DNA of 64,000 nucleotides from an uncultured Eubacteriales bacterium (GTDB lineage Bacteria; Bacillota; Clostridia; Oscillospirales; CAG-382): contig CAKSUT010000002.1 of NCBI GenBank assembly GCA_934502885.1, positions 1 through 64,000 on the forward strand, read 5' to 3'. The translations under genes were made by a program, and so were the position numbers. Positions 39,212 through 47,817 of this stretch are shown here, in pieces. The notes beneath the pieces are model-generated. The model did no database searches. It was not told the DNA's origin and was given only the letters and a program-made list of their open reading frames with translations. The stretch's first letter is position 1; each line of letters opens with the position of its first letter.

Positions 39212-42061
39212 TCAGCCTATCGGAAGATCCCAGAGGTAGTCACGCTCAGCGAAGTAGAGTTCGGGCTTCTCTTCGATACCCTTCATCTTCATTGTCTGTC
39301 TTACGCCGAGGTCAAACTTGAGGTTTGCTGTGGGGTTCTTGCTGTATCTGCCGAGCGTGGGGTTAGCACTTGTCTTATCGGAGTACTTAATGTCGGAGAT
39401 GTACTGAATGTAAACGTTATTCTCGAACTTCGGGAGCCAACTCTCGTCGCCTGCACCGCAGTGGATAAGCATATGACGGCTTCTGTCGAAGATGTTATTT
39501 CTTATCACGAAGTTTTCGGTGGTCTTGTTGTAGTGATCCCAACCCTTGATATGAGCGGCAGAGCCGATATCGGGACGCTGTTCACCGAAGCCGAAGCCGG
39601 CATATCTCATGATGTTGTTTTCCATGATGATGTTTTCCTGGTAGCGGACGGTGTCGTCGGAATCGGGCTTGCCGAGGAAGTACTCGATGGAGTAGATGCA
39701 CTTTTCAAAGAGGTTGTTTCTGTAGGTTGCGTTCTTCTGGATGCAGTTGTTTCCGCCGCCTGCGGAGAGCTGATGTGTTGCACCTGCGTCGTATACTTCG
39801 TTGATGTAGTTGTTCTCAACGAGGTAGTCGTCACAACCGCCGTAGATCTCGATAGCGTTGCCGTAACGGGTTACTATGCCGTTGTTGTAATGCTGTATGC
39901 CGCCGCCGATCCACTCGAATTCGCAGTTTGTTACGTAAAGACCTGTAACGGTACCTGCGCCGACGCCGTGAGAGCCGACGTACTTAATGCAGAAGTTGTC
40001 TACTGTGACATTGCTCTTTGCGTTGAAGCCGTTTCTTCTGGGAAGGAACTCTATGCTCGTGTAAAGCTCACCGGGGTTACCCTTGTCGCTTCTGAGGTAG
40101 AGAGTGCAGTTGTTGTTGGGGTTGCCCTTGTTGTCGCAGAAGAGACCGAGGTCGTTTGTGATATCCTTCTTGAAGTCGAACTCAACGTCCGAATTTCTCT
40201 TGATGTATTTACCGTCCTTGTAGCTCGGAATTTCCTTTATGGAGTGAGCCTCACCGTCGTTGAATACTACAGTACCGGAGTCGATCATTGTATTCTTATA
40301 CTGCCAGATGTTTGTCGTACCCTCAACGAGAGTCCAGTTCTCGGCAACTGCGCCATTTTCGGGAGAACCGTAGAGACGGGGCTTTTCGCCTGTGCCGTAT
40401 GCGCCGTAGGAAACGCCCTGCTGTGTCACAATCTGACCTCTCCAGAGACCGCCTCTTTCAAAGAGAACTGCGTCTCCCTCCTTAAGGGATGCGGAATTTA
40501 CTCTCGAAAGAGTCTTCCATGCGGTAGCGGTTGTCTTACCGTCAGCAGAGTCGTTGCCGTTATTGGAAACATAGTAGGTGTCTCCGAAAATTACAAGCTC
40601 ATCGGCACTGTTGTGTATCTCTTCACGGAGCTTCTTTGCGGCTACGTCAACCTCGGCAATCTTTGCCTTTGTAGCCTCAAAGTCAGCCGCTTCGAGAACA
40701 GCGCTCCAAACCTCGTTACCTTCAGCATCGAATCTCGCCTTGTGGGCAACAGACGCTTCGACGATATCAGCATATGCCCAGAAGTCTGCCGCAACATCGT
40801 TAAAACCGTCAAGCTCGAACTTCTTGAAGGAGTCCGCAGTACTCTTTCTGCCGAGAGCGGTGTTTATTACCTTTACGACCTGTGCGCGGGTGATTGTTCT
40901 GTCGGGAAGGAAGGTTCCGTCGTTGTAACCGCCGACAAGTCCTGCCGCGGCTGCCGCCATGATAACAGTGTATCTCGGATGATTCTCGGGAACATCGCTG
41001 AAAGTAACCTTCTTATCGGTTTCTTTGAGAAGACCCATGTTGTATACAAGCTCAACGAACTCAGCTCTTGTTATAGACTGGTTGGGTGCGAATGTGCCGC
41101 TGTAGCTCTTGAGGTAACCCTTGGACTCAAGATAAGCGACATACTTGAAGTACCACTGATTTTCGGGTACGTCGGCAAATGCAGTCTTAAGCTCGCCGAG
41201 GTTGTTTTCGTCTGCGATAAGACGTGTGATTATCGTGCAAGCCTCAGCTCTTGTCATTGTTGCGTTGGGCTTGAAGAGGTTGCCGGCATAGCCCTTGATG
41301 TATGCGTTATGCTCATTTACCGGACCGGTGAGAAATTTCTCGTTCGGGTCTTCCATAAATGCCAAGTAATCGATAACATACTCTGCCGTTATCTCATCGC
41401 CGAGAGCCGGGAAGTCAACTCTGAAGCCGGCGTTGCCGAACTTTCCGTCGTCCCATACAGCCTCGTCGATATCGTTGTATACCTGAACCTTCTGAATCTT
41501 CTTCTCGCCGGTCTTTTCGTCAACGACTTCCTTTACAGCTATATCCTTCTTGCCCCAGCCTTTGCCGGAGAGGTCGAATATAATAGTCTGCCACTCGCCG
41601 GTGAGCTTTACTTCATACACTTTCTTATATGTGTTGCCGAGTGAAACAACGTTGAAGGAAGCGTCCTCTTTCGCCGCATTCGCCTTGAGGCGTACAACGA
41701 GGTTCTTCATCGTGCTGCGGTTAATTGCGGAGGAAATTCCGGAGGGAGCCTTGTCAAACTCGAGGAGGAATGCGCCGCCCGCCTTGGTTGCGGTTACTTT
41801 TGCACCCTCATCGGTAACGGTTATTGTTGCGCCGCCCCAGGTGTACACCTCAGGGAAGTTGTAGTTGTTTCCGTCGATAGGATAGTAGCAGTTGCCGTTC
41901 TTGCCCTTGCCGAAAGGTATTTCCTTGCCGTCGTAGGAACGAAGGTCAAGCATTACATATCCGTCGGATGTGTCGTATACTGCGTTCGCAGGCATTACAA
42001 ACACTGTAAAGAGTGCGCATACCGTGAGAATCACAAGCAGAAGTGAGATCTTTTTCTTCAT
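39212..42061 (-). CDS. surface protein: carbohydrate-binding-like domain, three SLH domains and a parallel beta-helix
   Basis: A 949-residue exported protein. Residues 1-27 are a signal peptide. Residues about 30-235 form a beta-sandwich domain related to both halves of its neighbour at 43775 (shared pattern FGKGKNGNCYYP, NTYKKVYEVKLTGEWQTIIFDLSG). Three SLH domains follow (about 245-425, each with an FxPNxxxTRAE-type core). After a helical linker, residues about 485-945 are a right-handed beta-helix starting TYYVSNNGNDSADG, as in pectate-lyase-like proteins. Conserved islands are HGVGAGTV, DAGATHQLSAGG and FDRSRHMLIHC. It is probably a cell-bound polysaccharide-degrading or -binding protein. 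It is last in a three-gene operon; AAGGAG precedes the ATG. Confidence 0.88.
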   Translation of the reverse strand: MKKKISLLLVILTVCALFTVFVMPANAVYDTSDGYVMLDLRSYDGKEIPFGKGKNGNCYYPIDGNNYNFPEVYTWGGATITVTDEGAKVTATKAGGAFLLEFDKAPSGISSAINRSTMKNLVVRLKANAAKEDASFNVVSLGNTYKKVYEVKLTGEWQTIIFDLSGKGWGKKDIAVKEVVDEKTGEKKIQKVQVYNDIDEAVWDDGKFGNAGFRVDFPALGDEITAEYVIDYLAFMEDPNEKFLTGPVNEHNAYIKGYAGNLFKPNATMTRAEACTIITRLIADENNLGELKTAFADVPENQWYFKYVAYLESKGYLKSYSGTFAPNQSITRAEFVELVYNMGLLKETDKKVTFSDVPENHPRYTVIMAAAAAGLVGGYNDGTFLPDRTITRAQVVKVINTALGRKSTADSFKKFELDGFNDVAADFWAYADIVEASVAHKARFDAEGNEVWSAVLEAADFEATKAKIAEVDVAAKKLREEIHNSADELVIFGDTYYVSNNGNDSADGKTTATAWKTLSRVNSASLKEGDAVLFERGGLWRGQIVTQQGVSYGAYGTGEKPRLYGSPENGAVAENWTLVEGTTNIWQYKNTMIDSGTVVFNDGEAHSIKEIPSYKDGKYIKRNSDVEFDFKKDITNDLGLFCDNKGNPNNNCTLYLRSDKGNPGELYTSIEFLPRRNGFNAKSNVTVDNFCIKYVGSHGVGAGTVTGLYVTNCEFEWIGGGIQHYNNGIVTRYGNAIEIYGGCDDYLVENNYINEVYDAGATHQLSAGGGNNCIQKNATYRNNLFEKCIYSIEYFLGKPDSDDTVRYQENIIMENNIMRYAGFGFGEQRPDIGSAAHIKGWDHYNKTTENFVIRNNIFDRSRHMLIHCGAGDESWLPKFENNVYIQYISDIKYSDKTSANPTLGRYSKNPTANLKFDLGVRQTMKMKGIEEKPELYFAERDYLWDLPIG

Positions 42062-42120
42062 GTTTTTTTCTCCTTATTTACATTTTTATTTCACGCAGAA
42101 AGAAGCTCTGCGCCGAAAGC

Positions 42121-43671
42121 TTACTTTTTGATGCTGTAGTCGGGAAGGTCGTAAAGCCCGTCACGTTCGCAGAAGTAGACGCCGCCCTCTTTGTCGAAGC
42201 TCGACTCATCCATGAGTTCACGGATGTTCTCGGTATAATCTGTGCGTGTTGTGGGGACGGTTCCTATCTGCCCGAGGCTGCTCGTCTGCTCGCCGAGATA
42301 CTGAACGTATATGTTCTTGTTGAACTCGGGTATCCACTCCTTTTTCGTTGCGGCGCAGTGTATGAGCATATAACGGCTTCTGTCGAAAACGTTGCCCTCG
42401 ATGAGGAAGTTTTCGTCAAGGGGATTGTGATGATCCCAGCTCTTGAGAAGTGCAACACAGCCCTTGTCGGGACGCTGTATACCAAAGCCGAAGCCGCCGT
42501 AACGCATGATATTGTCCTTTATGAGGATATTCTGCTGGAAACGGAGAGCGTTCGTGGAGTCGGGACGACCGAGGAAGTACTCGATTGAGTAAACGCAATA
42601 CTCGAAGAGGTTTCTTGTGTATTTTACGTTCTTCTGCTTGCAGTCCTGTTCACCGCCCGCCGAAAGCTGATGCGTCGCACCTGCGTCGTATGCCTGATAG
42701 ATGTAGTTGTGGTCACAGACATAGTCGTCGCAGCCGCCGTAAATTTCGATGGAGTTGCCGAAGCGGACAACCGTACCGTAACGCTCGCTCTTCGGTCCGA
42801 AATAGAACTGAATGCAGCCGCCTATCCAGCCGAAATAGCAGTTTGTGACGTGAAGTCCCTTGCAGGTGCCTGCGCCCACACCGTGACAGCCGCCGTACAT
42901 GATTGCGAGGTTGTCGATATGGACATTGAACCAGCCGCCGACAGCAACGACGTGTCCGCTGACCGAAAACTCTATCGAATTGAAAATCTTACCGGGGTTG
43001 CCCTTGTCGCATCTTACGTAGAGAGGACCGGGAACGCCCATGTTGGGAAGCTTGTCGTCGGTAAGCGTGCCGTCCTGCTTGTTGAAATGACCGAGGTCAA
43101 AGTTTATGTGCTTCTTTACGTCGAACTCAACCTCGGGGCTGTTTCTCAGCACGTACTTTCCGTTTACGAATGAGGGGATCTCCTTTACGGAGTAAGCTTC
43201 GCCCTCGTTGTACACGATAAGTCCCGTCTCTTTCATGGGCTTGTAGTAGCACCAGATATTGTCCGTGCCTTCGACGAGCGACCACTTCTCCTCGCCTGCT
43301 CCGTTTTCGGGAGAACCGTATATTTTCGGCTTCTCGCCTTCACCGTATGCGGAGTATGTGACGCCTGCCTTACACTTTATCTGACCTCTGTAAATACCGC
43401 CTCTTTCGTAGAAAACGCCGTCATGGTATGTGACCGGGCCGTCGTTTACGTTCTTCGTCGTTTTCCAAGCGGTTTCGGGAGAGAGACCGTCATTTGAATC
43501 GTCGCCGTGCTTCTCGGAAACGTAGTAACGCTTACCCTTTACGGTGACATCGGTTTTGCTTTCGAGTATCTCCTTTTTCAGCTTTTCCGCTTCAAGGTCG
43601 ATATCCTTCAAAAGCTCTTTTGTTGCGGCAAAATTTACCTTGCCGTCGTTGTTCAGCCATTTTTCAAGCAT
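42121..43671 (-). CDS. parallel beta-helix protein without signal peptide
   Basis: A 516-residue protein closely related to the beta-helix half of its neighbour at 39212, sharing RYYVSEKHGDDSNDG-type entry, YGSPENGA, HGVGAGT, YGGCDDY, DAGATHQLSAGG and FDRSRYMLIHC. It starts at 43671 (MLEKWLNN) after AAAGGATGG. No signal peptide, SLH or anchor is present, so it is predicted cytoplasmic, which is unusual for this fold. Either it acts on imported oligosaccharides or it is exported by another route. It is the middle gene of the operon. Confidence 0.85.
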   Translation of the reverse strand: MLEKWLNNDGKVNFAATKELLKDIDLEAEKLKKEILESKTDVTVKGKRYYVSEKHGDDSNDGLSPETAWKTTKNVNDGPVTYHDGVFYERGGIYRGQIKCKAGVTYSAYGEGEKPKIYGSPENGAGEEKWSLVEGTDNIWCYYKPMKETGLIVYNEGEAYSVKEIPSFVNGKYVLRNSPEVEFDVKKHINFDLGHFNKQDGTLTDDKLPNMGVPGPLYVRCDKGNPGKIFNSIEFSVSGHVVAVGGWFNVHIDNLAIMYGGCHGVGAGTCKGLHVTNCYFGWIGGCIQFYFGPKSERYGTVVRFGNSIEIYGGCDDYVCDHNYIYQAYDAGATHQLSAGGEQDCKQKNVKYTRNLFEYCVYSIEYFLGRPDSTNALRFQQNILIKDNIMRYGGFGFGIQRPDKGCVALLKSWDHHNPLDENFLIEGNVFDRSRYMLIHCAATKKEWIPEFNKNIYVQYLGEQTSSLGQIGTVPTTRTDYTENIRELMDESSFDKEGGVYFCERDGLYDLPDYSIKK

Positions 43672-43774
43672 TCTGACACCATCCTTTGTTTGCCTTTCTT
43701 TGCGGCATTTATAAATCTCAAAGCAGACGCAGATGACATAGCACGCCTGCGCCTGCATGGATACATATTAAGTA

Positions 43775-45814
43775 TTATTTGCCTACAGCCGCCATTACCG
43801 CACCCTTTGCCCAGTGACCGGAAATGTCGCTGAAGGTGGGCTCAGCCGTACTGTCCTCAATACCGAGTATTCTGTTGATAATCGTTACAATCTCGGCTCT
43901 TGTTATCTCGCCGTCGGGCTTGATTGTGCCGTCGGAGTAACCCTTGATTGCGCCGTTCGCATTTGCGAGTATAATCTCCTTGTAGTAAGGATGCTTGGAA
44001 TCGAGGTCGGAGAACTTTGTGCGGCTGTTCTTAAACTCAAACGCCTTTGCCTCGTATGCAAGCTTTACGAATTCGCCTCTTGTTATGTTCTTGTTGGGTT
44101 CGATTGTGCCGCTGTAGTTGGGTAAAAGTCCGTTCGCTTCAAGGAAAGTTATTGCGTTGTAGTACCAGTCACCCTCCTTGATGTCGGTAAACTTTGTCTC
44201 TCTCTTCTCGGCGATCATTTCGTCGTTTCCGACAAGTCTTGCGATAACAGTTATAGCCTCGGCTCTTGTCATCTTGTTGTTGGGCTTGAAAGTGCCGTCG
44301 CTGTAACCCTTGATGTAAGAGAAGGCTGTCTCCTCCTCTTCACCCTTGTCCTCGGGGAGGTTGTTAGCGAGGTTCTTTACGCTCTCCTCGGCATACGCCT
44401 TTGCGGACTCTTCATCCGCGAAGAATGCGAGATAGTCGATGTAGTAGGTTGTACCGGAGCCGAACTTTGCAAAGTCTATTCTCAATGCGCCGTAGCCTAT
44501 CTTTGAAACGTCCTCGTCCGCGGCAACGCCGTAATACTTACCGTTCTCGTCTTTTCTTTCGATAGCGGAGACGTTGTTCATCGTCATAACGTCGTAATGC
44601 CACTCGCCGTCGCCCTTGAAAGAGACCTTTGTACGGAAAGCGTTGCCGGAGCTGTAAATGTAAGCCGAAGCAGTGTTACCAACATTTGCAGCAGTCTTAT
44701 AGCCGACTATCCAATAAGGATACTTGCCGACGGAAACGCCGAGTGCGCAGCTCGTCATTTCAAAGAGGTTGCCGGGATCAAGCTCAACCTTGAGAAGTCC
44801 GCCCTCCATGGAAATCTTCTGAATCTGTCCGTAGGTGTTGATTACCTTGTTCTTTGCGATGCCGGTCTCAAACTTTCCCTTTTCGGGAGAAGTGATGTTC
44901 TCAAACTTGAATACGACCTTGCCCTCTTCTTCGGTGACGCCGTATGGTGCCACCGACTTGAATTCGCCTACGAACTGCGGCTTTTCCTCTTTCTTGGTCG
45001 CATTGAAGATAGAGGGTTCCCACTTATCCTCTTCGGGTGCTGCGGGAGTTGTCGTGCCGCCGGTTGTGCCGCCGGTTGTACCACCTGTTGTGCCGCCCGT
45101 TGAACCTCCGGTCGATGTGCCGGTGCCTTCGTACTTTACGTTCGACACAGCCGCATCCTTTGCTCTTGCCTCGTACTTTGCGGCATCGTCCGCTGTGGGG
45201 AAGAAACCGATTGCGTCGAAGTGCATTGTCGTGATGTTTCCGCCGGGAAGGTCTATTCTGAAGCCTCCGCCGCCGTACTTTCCGTCGGTCCATGCCGCGC
45301 CGTCAAATGCCTCGTACTGTCCGGACTCACCCTTCTTTGTCCAGCCATCGGAACCGGTGAGGTCGATGACAATCTTCTGCCAGCCGCCGGTAAAGTCGGC
45401 TTTGTAGGATCTCTTGTAGGTGTTGCCCTGAGAAACAAATGCTATCGGTGCGCCTTTCTGCTCCTTGTCCGCCTTTACGACAAGAAGAAGGTAAGGAAGA
45501 TCTTTCGTTATCTTATACTTGGAGGGCATCGAGTCAAACTCAAGCATGGAGCCTGTCTTGATGTCGGCTCTCATAAAATCGCCGTCCATTACGAGACTGC
45601 ACGAATTCCATGTGTATATTTCAGGAAAATCAGTATCGGACTTTCTGTCCGGGTTGGGGAAATAGCACTGTCCGTTCTTTCCTTTATCGAAGGGTAGCGT
45701 CTCAAACTCAAACTTGAATACTGCCGATGCCGCAGCGTCTTCGGCGGAAACCGTTAAGAACGCGAAGCTCGAAAGCATCATGAGAAGTGCGAGAAACAAT
45801 GACAATTTTTTCAT
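43775..45814 (-). CDS. surface protein: two carbohydrate-binding-like domains and SLH domains
   Basis: A 679-residue exported protein with a signal peptide cut near residue 24. The first beta-sandwich (about 30-215) is followed by a threonine/glycine linker made of TGG repeats (about 232-255), a second sandwich (about 280-490) and three to four SLH domains (about 505-679). The sandwiches share SxGNTYKRSYK, GGWQKIVIDLTG and IDYLAFF with the N-terminal domain at 39212, which suggests a common carbohydrate-binding role. It has no enzymatic domain. It is first in the operon; AAGGAG precedes the ATG. Confidence 0.87.
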   Translation of the reverse strand: MKKLSLFLALLMMLSSFAFLTVSAEDAAASAVFKFEFETLPFDKGKNGQCYFPNPDRKSDTDFPEIYTWNSCSLVMDGDFMRADIKTGSMLEFDSMPSKYKITKDLPYLLLVVKADKEQKGAPIAFVSQGNTYKRSYKADFTGGWQKIVIDLTGSDGWTKKGESGQYEAFDGAAWTDGKYGGGGFRIDLPGGNITTMHFDAIGFFPTADDAAKYEARAKDAAVSNVKYEGTGTSTGGSTGGTTGGTTGGTTGGTTTPAAPEEDKWEPSIFNATKKEEKPQFVGEFKSVAPYGVTEEEGKVVFKFENITSPEKGKFETGIAKNKVINTYGQIQKISMEGGLLKVELDPGNLFEMTSCALGVSVGKYPYWIVGYKTAANVGNTASAYIYSSGNAFRTKVSFKGDGEWHYDVMTMNNVSAIERKDENGKYYGVAADEDVSKIGYGALRIDFAKFGSGTTYYIDYLAFFADEESAKAYAEESVKNLANNLPEDKGEEEETAFSYIKGYSDGTFKPNNKMTRAEAITVIARLVGNDEMIAEKRETKFTDIKEGDWYYNAITFLEANGLLPNYSGTIEPNKNITRGEFVKLAYEAKAFEFKNSRTKFSDLDSKHPYYKEIILANANGAIKGYSDGTIKPDGEITRAEIVTIINRILGIEDSTAEPTFSDISGHWAKGAVMAAVGK

Positions 45815-45896
45815 AAGAGTATCTCCTTTTTCACATTATTTGCGATATGTCACACGGCATTCTCGTTGTCCGCAGTACGCATACCGCCGCATGGAT

Positions 45897-45925
45897 ATTA
45901 TACTAAATTTTATCTTCAAAGTCAA
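45897..45925 (-). promoter_or_regulatory. promoter of the surface beta-helix operon
   Basis: On the minus strand TTGACT (45925-45920), a 17-base spacer and TATAAT (45902-45897), with a leader of about 75 bases. Confidence 0.85.
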
Positions 45926-46090
45926 GACAATTGAGAAAAACGCAAACTTTTCATGTTTTTGCACAAATGAGTGTAGCCAAAAATGTACTTTCTCCCAAAT
46001 CTGGTAGCTGTTTTTTGTGCAGTAATGACAAATGTGCAAATTTCAGTCCAAAATGCTCTGAATTTTGCGAAAAAGCATTTCTTCGCGCAC

Positions 46091-46128
46091 AAAAAAACGC
46101 ACACGATCCGCCGGAAGAATCGTGTGCG
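46091..46128 (-). terminator. terminator after the small membrane protein gene
   Basis: On the minus strand CGCACACGAT pairs with ATCGTGTGCG and is followed by TTTTTTT. Confidence 0.92.
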
Positions 46129-46140
46129 AAAGAACATTTT

Positions 46141-46701
46141 TCACTTTACACCGCCGTAATCTACGACGTTTGCTTTGTAGTATTTTATAGCGTCGAGAGT
46201 CTTTTTCGTGACGTTTATAAGTATCGCTCTCTTTCTGCCGCCGACGCTCATGAGTATCGCAAAAAGGTTTTCGGAGTCGGGCGATGCGCAATAGTATGTG
46301 ACGTTCTCCTTGCCAATCTTTGCAACGTCGTCACGCACCTTGTCGTAAGGCGCAACCTTGTCGAAGTCAGCTATTTTCACCTCTTCGAGTGGCTTTCTCT
46401 GCATTTCTCCGTACACCTTCGTGAACTCAACCGTGCCGCCTATAACAACATATTCGTACTCGACGTTTGCGAATCTCCAAAGGTACCATGTGAGCGCCAT
46501 ATCCGCAATTATCAGCGGAACTATCGCAACGGGGAGCTTGACAACCGACAGGAAGAGGAAGCATCCGGCAAGGAAGAGCAGTACGGCAAGAGCAACAATG
46601 CCCGTCTTCTTCAAAATTATGCCGCCGTCGGTTTTCTTCTTCACAATGTACTCGGCATAATTTGTTTTCATTTTTTCGTCTTCGGAAATAATTCTGTTCA
46701 T
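46141..46701 (-). CDS. small two-helix membrane protein, conserved hypothetical
   Basis: A 186-residue protein. Two transmembrane helices (about 35-55 and 58-75) are followed by a cytoplasmic domain of about 110 residues with FANVEYEYVVIGGTVEFTKVYG and a final RKRAILINVTKKTLDAIKYYK. This resembles a PH-like membrane protein family of Clostridia (perhaps DUF6106). GAGGAG precedes the ATG by nine bases. The gene follows the flavin reductase gene by 13 bases and is probably co-transcribed. Function unknown. Confidence 0.75.
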   Translation of the reverse strand: MNRIISEDEKMKTNYAEYIVKKKTDGGIILKKTGIVALAVLLFLAGCFLFLSVVKLPVAIVPLIIADMALTWYLWRFANVEYEYVVIGGTVEFTKVYGEMQRKPLEEVKIADFDKVAPYDKVRDDVAKIGKENVTYYCASPDSENLFAILMSVGGRKRAILINVTKKTLDAIKYYKANVVDYGGVK

Positions 46702-46714
46702 CTCACATCACTCC

Positions 46715-47782
46715 TCAATACTTTTTCCGTGTTCTGCGTCCGCCGGACGACGCTCCGAACTGCGCCTTTTTGTCGCCGTAGAACTTCTTATCACCGTAGG
46801 ACTTCTTGTCTCCGTAGGACTTCTTATTGCCGTAGGACTTCTTGTCTCCGTAGGACTTCTTATTTCCGTAGGACTTCTTATCTCCGTAGGACTTCTTGTC
46901 TCCGTAGGACTTCTTGTCTCCGTAGGACTTCTTGTCTCCGTAGGACTTTTTTTCACTGTGGGGCTTTCCCCTGCCCTTTTCGAAGCCGCCGTGTTTGTGT
47001 GAGGGCATACTGCGGTCGTCGATGTACTCGATATCTATATCATCGGGAAGTCTTGAAAAATCTATATTGCCGTTGCGGTCAAACACTATGTCGTCCTCAT
47101 CGAAATCGAAGTTGTCCCTGCCCTTGCGGCGTGCGGACTTTTCGGCGTGTACGGTCTCTTTTTTCTCCGCCTTTTTGGCAAATGTCTCAAAACCCTTGGG
47201 CGTTTTATCATTTTTCTGAGTATGCGTTTTTCTTGCGGAAAATCCGAATTCTCCGACCTTTTCGCCGAGTCTGAAGTACTCACCGTGCGCAAACGCCAGA
47301 AGTCCCGCCTTTTCGAGTTCGAGCTTTCCTTTTTCGTCGAGAAGCGTTTCGTCAACATTTACCGCAACTATATCGGCAATAAACATATCGTGCGAACCCT
47401 GAGGGATAATGTCCGTCACGCGGCATTCTATACTCAGGGGACACTCGGCAATCGAAGGAGAGGAGACCTCGGTTGATTTTTCCTTGGTGAAACCGCACTT
47501 CGCGAATTTATCCACCTTTGCGCCGGTGTAAATGCCGCAATAGTCAACATTTTTCGCCTGTTCGGCGGTTGCGAGATTGATGACAAACTCACGTTTTTCG
47601 GATATTATGGAGTGCGAGTATCTTGTCGGTCTTATCGAGACGTAGGTTTTCGGCGGAACGGTTGCAATTATTCCCGTCCACGCAACGGTTATTATGTTTG
47701 CTTTGTCGTTATCCCCGCACGAGACAAGCACCGGCGGAATCGGGGCGATAAGCGCACCGCCCTTCCATGTGGTTTTTTTCAT
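46715..47782 (-). CDS. flavin reductase-like protein with a (KKSYGD)10 basic tail
   Basis: A 355-residue protein. Residues about 1-175 are a flavin reductase-like FMN-binding domain (ALIAPIPPVLVSCGD, NIITVAWTGIIATVPPKTYVSIRPTRYSH and INLATAEQAKNVD, CECR-type strand). Plain members end near residue 190. Here a charged linker with an acidic patch (FDFDEDDIVFD) is followed by ten copies of KKSYGD/N and an RRTRKK end. Such basic Gly/Tyr tails usually bind RNA or acidic polymers. I do not know of a flavin reductase with this tail. AAAGGC precedes the ATG. Confidence 0.85.
   Translation of the reverse strand: MKKTTWKGGALIAPIPPVLVSCGDNDKANIITVAWTGIIATVPPKTYVSIRPTRYSHSIISEKREFVINLATAEQAKNVDYCGIYTGAKVDKFAKCGFTKEKSTEVSSPSIAECPLSIECRVTDIIPQGSHDMFIADIVAVNVDETLLDEKGKLELEKAGLLAFAHGEYFRLGEKVGEFGFSARKTHTQKNDKTPKGFETFAKKAEKKETVHAEKSARRKGRDNFDFDEDDIVFDRNGNIDFSRLPDDIDIEYIDDRSMPSHKHGGFEKGRGKPHSEKKSYGDKKSYGDKKSYGDKKSYGDKKSYGNKKSYGDKKSYGNKKSYGDKKSYGDKKFYGDKKAQFGASSGGRRTRKKY
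46771..46950. repeat. 18-bp tandem repeat, about ten copies
   Basis: The unit, on the plus strand ccgtaggacttcttgtct, repeats about ten times with few changes (tctc/ttgc/tcac variants). It encodes the KKSYGD hexapeptides of the flavin reductase tail and would be prone to length change. Confidence 0.93.
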
Positions 47783-47817
47783 GAGTATGCCTTTCAGTGT
47801 ATTGTATTATGCTTTGT

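Noticed and set aside
39113..41644. An 843-codon open frame on the plus strand
   Set aside because: It is antisense to the SLH-beta-helix gene, rich in Val, Cys and Leu in a way typical of reverse-complement shadows, and lacks a ribosome binding site.
46708..46956. Minus-strand frame with repeated SPTETR hexapeptides
   Set aside because: It is an out-of-register reading of the 18-bp repeat that encodes KKSYGD in the flavin reductase frame.
45931..47274. A 447-codon plus-strand frame with repeated RRTSY units
   Set aside because: It is the complement of the same 18-bp repeat and runs through a terminator; there is no ribosome binding site.
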